From assembly GCA_963602445.1 (NCBI GenBank), contig CAVCIY010000083.1, positions 1 to 28,384 of the forward strand: a DNA stretch of 28,384 nucleotides, written 5' to 3'. The stretch comes from Alangreenwoodia sp963602445 (GTDB lineage: Bacteria > Bacillota > Clostridia > Peptostreptococcales > Anaerovoracaceae). Position numbers and translations under genes: made by a program. Below are positions 1 through 8,713 of this stretch, piece after piece. Every line of letters begins with the position of its first letter. Within the stretch, counting starts at the first letter, position 1. The notes beneath the pieces are model-generated. The model saw only the letters and a program-made list of their open reading frames with translations, did not search any database and was not told the origin of the DNA.

Positions 1-39
1 TCGCCAACATTAAGCTGCAACGCCATAACAACTCCCCTC

Positions 40-110
40 TCGCGGCACTCTCGCATCCGCCGCGCGCCCGCAAGGTCGCGGCACTCTCGCACTCGCCGCG
101 CGCCCGCAAG
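40..110. repeat. GC-rich direct repeat, two 35-bp copies, period 36
   Basis: Copies at 40-74 and 76-110 both begin TCGCGGCACTCTCGCA-like and end CGCGCGCCCGCAAG, with two mismatches. A fragment of a third copy (GCGGCACTC.CGC) is seen near 130-142. They lie just downstream of serS (on its 3' side) and are much richer in GC than the genes around them. No gene or clean terminator is visible in positions 1-175. Confidence 0.8.
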
Positions 111-175
111 TCCGCAGGCGTCTCACAGCTGCGGCACTCCCGCTTTTTGCCGAGCTCGCCGCCGACACTTTTGAA

Positions 176-1453
176 CTATTTCTTTTCGATCTTATCGCAT
201 CCCATATACGGTCTGAGAACCTCAGGAACTGTGATCGAACCGTCTTCGTTTTGATAATTTTCGAGAACGGCGGCGAGAGTTCTGCCTACCGCAAGACCCG
301 AGCCGTTTAAAGTGTGAACAAATTCAGGCTTTGCCTTAGGCTCGCGTCTGAAACGGATATTTGCTCGTCTTGCCTGGAAGTCCTCGAAGTTTGAACATGA
401 AGAAATCTCGACATATCTGCCATAGCTCGGCATCCACACTTCGATATCATATGTCTTTGCAGAGCTGAATCCCGTGTCACCCGTAGAAAGAATGATAACT
501 CTGTAAGGGATATTCAGCTTCTGCAGAAGAACCTCAGCATCGTTTGTGAGAGTTTCGAGCTCCGCATAAGAATCTTCCGGTTTTACAAATTTAACCATTT
601 CAACTTTGTTGAACTGGTGCTGCCTTACCAGACCTCTTGTGTCTCTGCCGGCAGAGCCTGCTTCCTTTCTGAAGCAAGGAGTATATGCGGTATAATAAAT
701 CGGAAGCTCGTCAGCGCTGATGATTTCGTCTGCTCTGAGATTTGTAACAGGAACTTCTGCCGTAGGAATCAGGAAGTGATCGCTCTCAGGCAAATGATAC
801 ATGTCTTCCTCAAACTTCGGAAGCTGACCTGTTCCTGTCATCGCATTTCTTCCAACCATGAAAGGCGGAAGAATCTCTGTATAATTCTGTTCTTCTGTAT
901 GTGTATTCAGGAAGAAGTTGATAATAGATCTTTCAAGTCTTGCGCCCAGTCCTTTATAAACAGTAAATCTTGCGCCGGAGAGCTTGGCAGCTCTGTCGAA
1001 ATCAAGAATATCAAGGTCGGTTCCGAGATCCCAGTGAGCCTTGTACTCGAAGTCGAACTGTCTCGGTTCGCCCCATCTTCTGATCTCTACATTGTCAGAA
1101 TCGTCCAGACCGATAGGGTCGTCCGGATTTGGTGTGTTCGGAATGCTGAGAAGAACTTGTCTGAGCTCAGTCTGAACTTCCTTCACCTGCTCGTCAAGCG
1201 CGGAAATCTTGCTTGAAAGCTCTTTCATCTCTGCCATAAGAGCCGTAGTGTCTTCGCCGGCCTTCTTCATAGCAGGAATCTGCTTAGAAGCCTTGTTCTG
1301 CTGGGCCTTGAGAGCCTCAACCTCGCCGAGAAGCTCTCTTCTCTTGTCGTCGAGCTCGATGGTGCGTCCGATATTATAATCACCCTTGCCCCTTGATTCT
1401 ACAGATTTTTTTACATTTTCAAAATCTTCACGAATACGTTTAATGTCTAACAT
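176..1453 (-). CDS. serS: Seryl-tRNA synthetase
   Basis: This class II aminoacyl-tRNA synthetase charges tRNA-Ser (and tRNA-Sec where present) with serine in the cytoplasm. The 425-residue length is normal for the family. Residues about 1-110 form the N-terminal helical arm (a charged coiled coil with many Lys, Glu and Ala) that binds the long variable arm of tRNA-Ser. Class II motif 2 is visible at about residues 258-275 (CFRKEAGSAGRDTRG), and motif 3 at about 383-400 (GSGLAVGRTLAAVLEN), carrying the ATP-binding arginine. The ATG at 1453 is preceded by GAAGGAGA at 1461-1468. It is the last gene of the minus-strand block; a strong hairpin (1485-1509) and a 22-bp repeat array separate it from the UPF0182 gene upstream. 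The serS leader in the window has no T-box signature. Confidence 0.98.
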   Translation of the reverse strand: MLDIKRIREDFENVKKSVESRGKGDYNIGRTIELDDKRRELLGEVEALKAQQNKASKQIPAMKKAGEDTTALMAEMKELSSKISALDEQVKEVQTELRQVLLSIPNTPNPDDPIGLDDSDNVEIRRWGEPRQFDFEYKAHWDLGTDLDILDFDRAAKLSGARFTVYKGLGARLERSIINFFLNTHTEEQNYTEILPPFMVGRNAMTGTGQLPKFEEDMYHLPESDHFLIPTAEVPVTNLRADEIISADELPIYYTAYTPCFRKEAGSAGRDTRGLVRQHQFNKVEMVKFVKPEDSYAELETLTNDAEVLLQKLNIPYRVIILSTGDTGFSSAKTYDIEVWMPSYGRYVEISSCSNFEDFQARRANIRFRREPKAKPEFVHTLNGSGLAVGRTLAAVLENYQNEDGSITVPEVLRPYMGCDKIEKK

Positions 1454-1484
1454 TTTTTTATCTCCTTCAATTTATTGCAATAAT

Positions 1485-1509
1485 CGCCGTCCGCCGCTTC
1501 CGGACGGCG
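1485..1509 (-). other. Strong hairpin in the serS leader
   Basis: CGCCGTCCG (1485-1493) and CGGACGGCG (1501-1509) form a perfect 9-bp GC-rich stem with a 7-base loop. The outer bases (AATCG/CGATT) can extend it with a bulge. It ends about 17 bases before the serS ribosome binding site on the minus strand. Neither strand has a T-tract after it, so it is not a classical intrinsic terminator. It may be an RNA processing or stability element between the two genes. Confidence 0.55.
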
Positions 1510-1535
1510 CAGACGATTATCTTGTCATATTTTTA

Positions 1536-1685
1536 TGCACCCGTCTGATCGAGTTCGTGCACTCGTCTGATTGAGTTCGTGTACTCGTCTGATCGAGTTC
1601 GTGCACTCGTCTGATTGAGTTCGTGTACTCGTCTGATTGAGTTTGCGCACCCGCCTGACCGAGTTATGCACCCATCTGATTGAGG
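1536..1685. repeat. 22-bp tandem repeat array overlapping the UPF0182 stop codon
   Basis: There are about 6.8 units of 22 bp (one of 21 bp) at 1536, 1558, 1580, 1602, 1624, 1646 and 1667, with consensus TGCACTCGTCTGATYGAGTT plus CG. The unit at 1667-1685 is coding: it encodes the last residues of the UPF0182 protein (LNQMGA), and the stop codon (1664-1666) sits on the unit boundary. The most distal unit again carries GGTGCATAA on the minus strand. The units are back to back, with no spacers. Confidence 0.9.
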
Positions 1686-4600
1686 TATCCCTCAAGCTCG
1701 TCAAGGTATTTGCCGTAAGAAGCCCAGTCGCCTTCCTTCTGAGCGGCGATTGCGTTGTCATAAGCCGTTGCCGCAAGCTTCGCAAGCTCTGTCAGTGAAG
1801 CGTCGCTTGCAGAGCCCGAACCGTCTGTGCCGTCCGCGCCATTTGTACCGTCGCCAGCACTGCCGGAGCTGTCCGCACCGCTTGTACCGCCGGAAGTATC
1901 CGTCGCCCCGCTCGCACTGCCGCCCGAGCTGCCTGAACCTCCGGAATCCCCTGAGCTGCTCGTGCTGCCGCTCGGCGTATAATCAGGATCGAGGTCAAAC
2001 AGGCTTATGAGAGCTTCCGCAAGTGTAGGCTCGTATGCGATCTTATCGCCGTAAGCGACGATTACACGCTTGACTTCAGGCAGGCTTGTATCGGATGCCG
2101 ACTCGAGATAAACAGGCTCACAATAGAGAATAGAGTCGTTTATAGGTATTACAAACATATCTCCTCTCGTATAAGTCGATCCCGATGAGTTCCAGAGCGA
2201 AAATTCCTTCGAAATCTCAGTATTTTGGTCAATCTGAGACTCAATCTGCATCGGCCCATAGACAACCTTGTCCTTCGGCAGCCTGTAAAGCACCAGCTGA
2301 CCGTAATTGTCGCCGTCGCTTCGAGCAATCAAAAGACCTGTCATATTTTTCTTGCCGCTTGGTGTGAACGGAATAGAAGAAATGAATTCTTCAGATTCTT
2401 CATTCGGGAGCTTCATGATGTAGAAGTTCGGCTCCATTTCCTTTTCTTCCTGACCGTAGATCTCGGTGGAAATGCTCCACTTGTCTTCATTTTGATAGAA
2501 TACGGCAACGTCGTTCATGTGATAACGCTGGTAAATCTTGGCCTGGATGTCAAACAGAGTGCTCGGATAACGGATGTGTGCCGCGATATCTTCAGGCATT
2601 TGCGAAGAATCCTTGATGAGTCCCGGATAAATCTTCGAAATAGTGTCAGCGATCGGTTCGTCGGAAACCTGATAGAAGTCAGTCGAGCCATCATAGGCGT
2701 TGACAACAACCTTGATAGGATTTCTCACATAGTTTATGGTTGAGCCGTCGCTGAATGTGCTTGTTTTCGAGTAAGGATAATAGCTGCTGGCGGTGTAGGC
2801 GTCGATGATCCAGTAAAGCTCGCCGCTGTCAGTTACTATTATGTACGGATCCGAGTCATAAGAAAGGAACGGTGCAAGCTTGGTCACACGATCCATAATA
2901 TTTCTTGTATAAAGAATCTTCGAATCCTTATTTATGTTTGTCGATACGAGAATCTTGATATTTCTCTCCTTTATGGCATAGAAGACTCTCTTGAAAAGCG
3001 AGAGCTTGATTCCCGTGTCGCCCTTGTACTCAGTGTAGACATTTGAGGTACCGCTAGGGTAGTCAAATTCCTGTTCGCTTGTATTTGTGATGATATAATT
3101 ATTTGTCGACTCGCCGAAATAGATTTCAGGACGTGTGATCTTCAGATCCTCCGTGTCTGATTCAGGCGGAATGTTGTCGATAATCATATCGGGCTGTCCC
3201 GTGGAAGTAATGGCATCTACGCGCGAGAGCGTAACGCCGTATCCGTGAGTGTACTTCAAATGCTTCGAAAGCCATGAGACATCGTCGCCGAGCTTGTCAT
3301 AATTGATTTCTCTCGCCGAGAGGAATGTCTGCGTATATTCGCCGTCAATCATATATCTGTCAACGTCGACATCAAAGAAGTTGTAATAAGTACGAATACT
3401 TTGAGTCTGGTTGTAGAACTGCTCTGAAGGCGAGAAGTCATTTATTCTCACATTTGAAAGAGTTGCTGAATTTTCGAGAATTCCCTCAGCGTCGAGGTCG
3501 TCACTTGCCGCAAAATCAATCTCCGTGACATTGTTGAGGTCGTAAGCGTCCTGGGTCATCGAGATGCTGCTTTCGAGATATTTTGTCTCCTTGTTCAGCT
3601 CGTCAGGAGTGACATAGAGAGCCTGAACCGCAGCTCCTACGCCGCCTCCCACTATAGCCACACATATAGTAATGACAGGGAGAATGAGAATTTTTTTGTA
3701 TTTTCTCATTTTGCCGAATATTATAACCCCTACCGCCGAAGCGAGCGCAAGAATAAATTCGATTCTGTAAACCCACAGTGAAATGTGGACATCTGTATAT
3801 CCCGCACCGTCCTTAACCGTTCCGGTGGAAGAGTAGAGAAGGTCATATTGCTTGAGGAAGATTGTCCCTGCGACAATGAGAAGTAATACGAACGCAAGCG
3901 CAAGAATCTGAACTCTTCCTATAGACGCAAGGGTTTTGATATTTCTCTGCCTGACAGAAGAATACCCTTTGCCGCTTCCGTTTCTGCCGCCGCCGCTGCC
4001 GTTTCCTCTGCCGCTTCCCGCAGAGTGGCTCTTTTTGAATTCCTCCATAAGGTCAAATAATATACCATGCTTCGAACCGCTGTCGCTTGCGTTAGATCCG
4101 AACGACCCAGAACCGTATGTGGAGGAATGATTGTTTGCATCGTTGTTTTCGCCGTTGCCGCCGTAAGTATCATCGTCTTCGTCGTCTTCTATTACTTCGG
4201 CTTCTTCGATTTCAGGCGAACCGTCGCTGTCGAGAATGACAGGGCGCCTTACGGCCACAAGATATAAGTAATAAATAACCGTAGCCACCGCAAATCCGAG
4301 AGCAAGTGAAACAGCCGTGCTTGTAAGAGAATTCAGAAATGCCAGCTTAAATACGTAAAATGAGACGTCATTTTTGAATATAGGGTCTGAAGCATTGAAA
4401 TCTGTGCTATTCATTGCATAAAGTATCTGCTGCCAGAGACTTGAGGTGATACTTGCCGAGAGCATTAATGAAAAAGCAAGGCAGATAATGTGAGTAGTCC
4501 ACGAGATAGATTTGTCAGAAGCTTTGCTGTTTTTCGTCTCCAATTTGTGCATGTAGCTTTTTTTCAGCTTGCGCAGATATACTTCCAATAAAAGCGTGAG

Positions 4601-4828
4601 AATCGCAAACAGCGGTATACCGATTTTCAGTTCCGTAAAGAGCTTTTTGAAAAATACCTGCGTATACCCGAGGTCTTTAAACCACCAATAATCAGTGACA
4701 AATGATACTATGGTGTTTAGGCAGAGAGCCACAAGAGCGATCGCTATTATCGCAATCCACAAAATTTTTTTCTTTGAGCCCGGTTTTTTCTCAGAATTGT
4801 TTGAATCATTCGAGTTTAATTTTGCCAT
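1664..4828 (-). CDS. UPF0182 family integral membrane protein
   Basis: This is a large polytopic membrane protein of unknown function; the UPF0182 family occurs in Clostridia, Actinobacteria and Cyanobacteria. Seven likely membrane helices lie at about residues 22-46, 68-86, 112-130, 168-193, 303-325, 351-372 and 379-405, followed by a roughly 500-residue soluble, probably extracytoplasmic, domain. The N-terminal signature around WWFKDLGYTQVFF is typical. The ATG at 4828 follows AAGGAG (4835-4840) by six bases. Two stretches look unusual: a 100-residue insert between helices 4 and 5 (about 199-296), first acidic and then Ser/Gly/Asn-rich, and a Ser/Gly-rich linker at about 925-1008 before a short C-terminal helical segment (GDWASYGKYLDELEGYL). 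The last codons are part of a 22-bp tandem array. It lies between the zinc-ribbon gene and serS on the same strand, with no obvious functional link to either. Confidence 0.9.
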   Translation of the reverse strand: MAKLNSNDSNNSEKKPGSKKKILWIAIIAIALVALCLNTIVSFVTDYWWFKDLGYTQVFFKKLFTELKIGIPLFAILTLLLEVYLRKLKKSYMHKLETKNSKASDKSISWTTHIICLAFSLMLSASITSSLWQQILYAMNSTDFNASDPIFKNDVSFYVFKLAFLNSLTSTAVSLALGFAVATVIYYLYLVAVRRPVILDSDGSPEIEEAEVIEDDEDDDTYGGNGENNDANNHSSTYGSGSFGSNASDSGSKHGILFDLMEEFKKSHSAGSGRGNGSGGGRNGSGKGYSSVRQRNIKTLASIGRVQILALAFVLLLIVAGTIFLKQYDLLYSSTGTVKDGAGYTDVHISLWVYRIEFILALASAVGVIIFGKMRKYKKILILPVITICVAIVGGGVGAAVQALYVTPDELNKETKYLESSISMTQDAYDLNNVTEIDFAASDDLDAEGILENSATLSNVRINDFSPSEQFYNQTQSIRTYYNFFDVDVDRYMIDGEYTQTFLSAREINYDKLGDDVSWLSKHLKYTHGYGVTLSRVDAITSTGQPDMIIDNIPPESDTEDLKITRPEIYFGESTNNYIITNTSEQEFDYPSGTSNVYTEYKGDTGIKLSLFKRVFYAIKERNIKILVSTNINKDSKILYTRNIMDRVTKLAPFLSYDSDPYIIVTDSGELYWIIDAYTASSYYPYSKTSTFSDGSTINYVRNPIKVVVNAYDGSTDFYQVSDEPIADTISKIYPGLIKDSSQMPEDIAAHIRYPSTLFDIQAKIYQRYHMNDVAVFYQNEDKWSISTEIYGQEEKEMEPNFYIMKLPNEESEEFISSIPFTPSGKKNMTGLLIARSDGDNYGQLVLYRLPKDKVVYGPMQIESQIDQNTEISKEFSLWNSSGSTYTRGDMFVIPINDSILYCEPVYLESASDTSLPEVKRVIVAYGDKIAYEPTLAEALISLFDLDPDYTPSGSTSSSGDSGGSGSSGGSASGATDTSGGTSGADSSGSAGDGTNGADGTDGSGSASDASLTELAKLAATAYDNAIAAQKEGDWASYGKYLDELEGYLNQMGA

Positions 4829-4898
4829 AATTTACTCCTTAAGATGCAAGATAATTCGAGTGATGTCGTGTAGTACAAAGTAAAGCGATAACATATAT

Positions 4899-4950
4899 CA
4901 GTGCCAGCCGGTGTAGGCGACATGCGGACATACAGCAGTGCCAGCCGGTG
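4899..4950. repeat. 15-bp direct repeat, spacing 37
   Basis: CAGTGCCAGCCGGTG occurs at 4899-4913 and 4936-4950, in the gap between the UPF0182 and zinc-ribbon genes. The rest of this 228-bp gap is AT-rich and holds a GC-rich hairpin at 4988-5011. The repeats lie upstream of the UPF0182 ribosome binding site, where an operator could sit, but nothing identifies a regulator. Confidence 0.7.
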
Positions 4951-4987
4951 CAAATGATATAAATAGTATAAAATAATATAGTGTACA

Positions 4988-5011
4988 CCGGCCGCAGCAT
5001 CGCGCGACCGG
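4988..5011 (-). other. GC-rich hairpin after the zinc-ribbon gene
   Basis: CCGGCCGC (4988-4995) pairs with GCGACCGG (5004-5011) with one mismatch. It lies about 45 bases after the stop codon of the minus-strand gene that ends at 5057. There is no good T-tract on the minus strand, so termination would be weak. The following minus-strand bases are AT-rich (TATA-like around 4960-4980) and could hold a promoter for the UPF0182 gene, but no pair of boxes stands out. Confidence 0.35.
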
Positions 5012-5056
5012 CGTATTTAAACTAAGTTTGTATATAATTCACAAGATCTTCCGGAA

Positions 5057-8000
5057 TCAGAGTCCTGAGGAATCGATGCTGCCGGGCAGCATCAGAATCT
5101 CGGATGACGTGTCAGGAGCGCAAAGAGCTTGCGTGCTGCTTTCTTCATGCGAGAATATACCGGATACTGATTCCTCAATCTTTACTATCACGGAAGCAAT
5201 GCCCGACTCAGGAGCGAGGAGCTTGATTCCGATAATGGCAAATTCCGCAACAAGCAGTATGCAGAGGATAATAGCGATTACTTTTGCAACAGGACCGATA
5301 GACTCATCGTCATCATCGTCAAGATCGAAATCATCCGGCTCATCATAACGAGGCTTCTTAAATTTCTTTACGCGTTCATCGGATTTTTTCAGAACAGGAG
5401 CGTTGTTTTTTCGAGCCTGAGCGCTGCTTTTTTGAGACTTTGCGGAAGCTGCGGACGGTTTGTTTCCGGATTCGTTTTCTGCAGAATCTGCCGGTTTTTT
5501 ATGTTCGTTTCTTGAGCTTTCTGCGCCTGCCGCATCTTTACCGTGAGGCATGCCATGAGATCCGTCTTGTGACTTGCTCTCCGGCTTACTTTGCGGCTTA
5601 CTTTGCGTCTCGCCTCGAGATTCGTCCTGAGGTTTGCCATGCGACTTACTTTGCGGCTTGTTTTGAGACTCGCTTTGCGGCTTGTCTTGCAGATCACTTT
5701 GCAGCTCGTCTCTTAAATCATTTTGAGAATCGTTTTGTAAGTCGTATTGTCTTTCCTTTTTGCCCTTATTCTTCTTTTTTCTTCCAAATCCGAAGAAGCG
5801 TTCTTTCTTAGTAGAATTCAGGTCGTCGAGAGCACTCAGCTCTTGTTCCATTTCTGCTTTTCTTTCGTCCGAGATTACCTCTGACTTCAGTCCGCGCTCT
5901 TCTTCAGGATCGATTGTAGGCATTACAATAGCACTGGTCTGAGACCTTGATGGCATTATATCGGCGCGTCTGATGTCCATGAAAGTATTGCCGTTGGATT
6001 TGCGCGCCGGAGTCTTGGTTTCACCTGAAGACTTAGAACCACCCGAAGTTTCAGCAGAGTCATCGGCTTCGGAAGCTTCGGATTTGCCTGAAAGTCCTTG
6101 CTCCATGATCTCGTGCGCATTTTCTCCGAAGATGTCTGTGATTGTCAGTTTCTTGCTGTCAACCTTTCTGTCCCAGAAATCATCGAGTGAGTCGAAATCA
6201 TCGCGGATAGAACTTTCAACTTGATTGAGCGTCTGTTTTGCCTTAAGAATCCTCTCCGAAATATCATCATTTAGTCCCGGAATATTCATCGTGTGCTGTG
6301 CCGCTTCTCCGGAAGCCAAGCCATTTGCGACAGCATTTTCATCCGTCTGAATAGCTTCTTCGGCAGCTGTGGCTTCTGCAATAATAGAAGGAGCAGCCGC
6401 AGCTTCGTCCGTAGCTTTATCCTCAGCCTTGTCTTCAGTTTTCTCCTCAGCTTTGTCAGGAGTCACATCTATAGCTGGAGTCGTGTCAGCAATGCCTGTA
6501 GCTTCAGCGGCAACCTTTGCGTCAGGCGCATCGTCCGCACTATCAGCAGTCTTTGCGTCAGGCGCAGCAGCTGAAGCGTCTGCGGCATTTGCATCTCCTG
6601 CAGTCTTGATTGCGTCGGCGACTGCTGCGTCAGGAATGCTGCGGTCGGAGCTATCATCATTTGAATTGCTTGTAACATTGACAAATGAGTCTGCTTCCGG
6701 ATTGTTTTCCACCTCTTCGCCATTCACATAGACGCGGCCAAAGCCCGGAGCGTCAGAAGTCTTTACAACTGTAGAGCCGTCAGGAGTGCGAGTCACCTTT
6801 ACAGAAGCGTCTCTGTTTGTGGCGCTCACTTCAACTGTCATTTCGAGATTTTTTTGAGCTTTCTTTATATTCTTGAGATTTACCTTGCGAGTCTTGAGAT
6901 TTTCGGTATCCTCATCAGGATCGTGTGCCGGAGTCTCTTGCGTCTTAACTGTAACGGCTGTTCCCGAAGGCTCGTTGATATTTATCTCTACATTCTTCTT
7001 TTTAGGTGCGAATTCTTCGGTCGGAGCAATATTAGATTCACTTTCTTCTGCTTTACTGCCCTGAGGTCCGCCGTTTAGGAAGTCGTCATATCTTTCTGAA
7101 ATCGACCTAAATTTAACAGTAGGCTCAAAGCTGAGACGACCTGATGAAGCAGAGTCTTTTTCACCATCGACCTTAGCTTCACCAGCAACCTTTGCGGTTT
7201 CATCAGTCTTAACGGAATCATCAGTCTTAACTGAATCACTGACGTTATCACCGTCTGCCTTCACAGTACCGTCGGCCTTAGCAGTATCGTCAACTTTAGC
7301 TTTATCACCAAACTTTTCGGTGCTCTTAGCCGTATCGCTGACTTTCTTGCCGTCCTCGGCAGTGCCGGCATTTTCAGTGTCATTGACTTTACTGTCTGCT
7401 TTCTCGGCAATATTTAATTTTTCAATAAAGTCATTTTCGTTTTCGATAATCTCGTCAAACATAAGCCCGAATGACGAAAAACCGCCGCTTGCAGGCGCTG
7501 ACAAGGAAGAATCGACAGAAACGTCGGTCGCGTCATGTGAGTCGAATGCGTCACTTGACTTAGAGGCATCGGCTGAGCCCGGAGTGTCGGCTGCGTCAGC
7601 CTTTGAGCGTGCCGCAGGTTCTTCGGCAGATGATGAGATAATGCCGCCGGAAGTCGAAGACGGTTCTGAAGGAAATTTATCAGGAGTAATGTCTTCTATT
7701 AATCTAAATGTTCCTGTAGCAGGGTCGTATTCTATTTCTGAATATTCCTTTGACTGTTCTGCTTGTGACTGTCCTATGTTTGACTGTTCTGCTTTCGGCT
7801 GTGAACCGCCGTATACGGATGGTTCAACATGAGCTTCAGGCGCTGCGGTCTGTCTGCGGTTTGCGGGTGCCTGAGAAGCAGCAGGCATATCGGCCTGTGA
7901 AGATTCTTTCATGTTCTCTGAACTTGCGGCATATGGATCTGCTGCAAAAGAAGGAATGTCAAAAGAAGCCATGCTCTGACTGTTTGCCTCTTGCTGAGAA

Positions 8001-8713
8001 GGAGTCGGAATTTGAGCTGACCAGTCAAATTCCGGTTTCTGAACAGGAGTCTGAGCCCGAGTCTGCGGAGTCTGAGAAGCCTGCGGAATTTGAGGAGCCT
8101 GAGCCTGCGGCTGAGAAGCACGAGGAGCTTGCGCCTGTGAAGATTGAGAGTTCCAAGCAAAACTGCGGTTCTGGACAGGAGCCTGAGTCTGCGGCTGAGA
8201 ATCTTGCGCAAACGGATGAGCGTTTCTTGAGGATGTGCCTGAACCATATATGTCGCCCGAAATATCATGGAGCGAATCAAGAAATCCCTCGATATAATCG
8301 TCATCAAGCAAATCGGAGAAATCGTCAGCACTTGAGCTTCTTTCGCGAGACGGTCTCATCCCGCGCAGACTTCTGCCGGATTCGGCATTTTTGCTGTTTG
8401 CGCGCGCAAGTTCACTGTCAAGTGACTTCTGACGTGATTCGACCACTTCGTCGAATGAAAATAAATCATTGAGATTTTCAGGCTCAATCCATCCGTTTAC
8501 AGACTGATCGTAGATCATGCCTGCATTTTTATCTAAGATCTTGCCGTTCTTCCAGTCAATGACAATTTCATTTGGTTTTGGTGAATTCGGGTAGTCATAA
8601 GACATCCATTTAAATTCACTTGTGTCAAAAGTGCTCGCCTGAACTGCGGAATTGCAGTATGGACACTTCCGCGAGTTTGCCGGTATTTCACGGCCGCAGT
8701 TTTTACATTTCAT
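5057..8713 (-). CDS. Zinc-ribbon, largely disordered, single-pass membrane protein
   Basis: I do not recognise a named family beyond the N-terminal zinc ribbon: C3-x2-C6 and C17-x2-C20 (MKCKNCGREIPANSRKCPYC). A short conserved-looking stretch follows to about residue 95 (IVIDWKNGKILDKNAGMIYD). About 1000 residues are then low complexity: Gln/Pro/Ala/Ser-rich (about 150-330), Asp/Lys/Ala/Val repeats (about 430-530 and 690-800), and a tetrapeptide array. One membrane helix lies at about 1143-1168, after an acidic run (DDDDDES), leaving a tail of about 50 residues. A cytoplasmic N-terminus and short outside tail would be expected. The ATG at 8713 is preceded by GGGGGATC on the minus strand. Clostridia often have zinc-ribbon membrane proteins, but this length and composition are unusual. 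Function is unknown; it may be a scaffold or envelope-linked protein. Confidence 0.85.
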   Translation of the reverse strand: MKCKNCGREIPANSRKCPYCNSAVQASTFDTSEFKWMSYDYPNSPKPNEIVIDWKNGKILDKNAGMIYDQSVNGWIEPENLNDLFSFDEVVESRQKSLDSELARANSKNAESGRSLRGMRPSRERSSSADDFSDLLDDDYIEGFLDSLHDISGDIYGSGTSSRNAHPFAQDSQPQTQAPVQNRSFAWNSQSSQAQAPRASQPQAQAPQIPQASQTPQTRAQTPVQKPEFDWSAQIPTPSQQEANSQSMASFDIPSFAADPYAASSENMKESSQADMPAASQAPANRRQTAAPEAHVEPSVYGGSQPKAEQSNIGQSQAEQSKEYSEIEYDPATGTFRLIEDITPDKFPSEPSSTSGGIISSSAEEPAARSKADAADTPGSADASKSSDAFDSHDATDVSVDSSLSAPASGGFSSFGLMFDEIIENENDFIEKLNIAEKADSKVNDTENAGTAEDGKKVSDTAKSTEKFGDKAKVDDTAKADGTVKADGDNVSDSVKTDDSVKTDETAKVAGEAKVDGEKDSASSGRLSFEPTVKFRSISERYDDFLNGGPQGSKAEESESNIAPTEEFAPKKKNVEININEPSGTAVTVKTQETPAHDPDEDTENLKTRKVNLKNIKKAQKNLEMTVEVSATNRDASVKVTRTPDGSTVVKTSDAPGFGRVYVNGEEVENNPEADSFVNVTSNSNDDSSDRSIPDAAVADAIKTAGDANAADASAAAPDAKTADSADDAPDAKVAAEATGIADTTPAIDVTPDKAEEKTEDKAEDKATDEAAAAPSIIAEATAAEEAIQTDENAVANGLASGEAAQHTMNIPGLNDDISERILKAKQTLNQVESSIRDDFDSLDDFWDRKVDSKKLTITDIFGENAHEIMEQGLSGKSEASEADDSAETSGGSKSSGETKTPARKSNGNTFMDIRRADIMPSRSQTSAIVMPTIDPEEERGLKSEVISDERKAEMEQELSALDDLNSTKKERFFGFGRKKKNKGKKERQYDLQNDSQNDLRDELQSDLQDKPQSESQNKPQSKSHGKPQDESRGETQSKPQSKPESKSQDGSHGMPHGKDAAGAESSRNEHKKPADSAENESGNKPSAASAKSQKSSAQARKNNAPVLKKSDERVKKFKKPRYDEPDDFDLDDDDDESIGPVAKVIAIILCILLVAEFAIIGIKLLAPESGIASVIVKIEESVSGIFSHEESSTQALCAPDTSSEILMLPGSIDSSGL
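5534..5746 (-). repeat. In-frame 12-bp repeats encoding about 18 tetrapeptides
   Basis: Inside the zinc-ribbon gene, about 71 codons read as consecutive four-residue units of the form x-[DKE]-[LPS]-[QHR], for example YDLQ, NDSQ, DELQ, DKPQ, SKPQ, GKPQ. The period is 12 bp, so copy-number change keeps the reading frame. The segment lies between a Lys-rich stretch (KKKNKGKKER) and the C-terminal membrane helix. Confidence 0.8.

Noticed and set aside
617..1216. 199-codon frame antisense to serS
   Set aside because: Shadow of a clear, conserved gene; composition and content match nothing.
1536..1685. CRISPR-like array
   Set aside because: The units are contiguous 22-bp tandem repeats with no spacers and no cas genes nearby.
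7750..8472. 240-codon frame antisense to the zinc-ribbon gene
   Set aside because: Produced by the repetitive low-complexity coding sequence on the other strand; no ribosome site.
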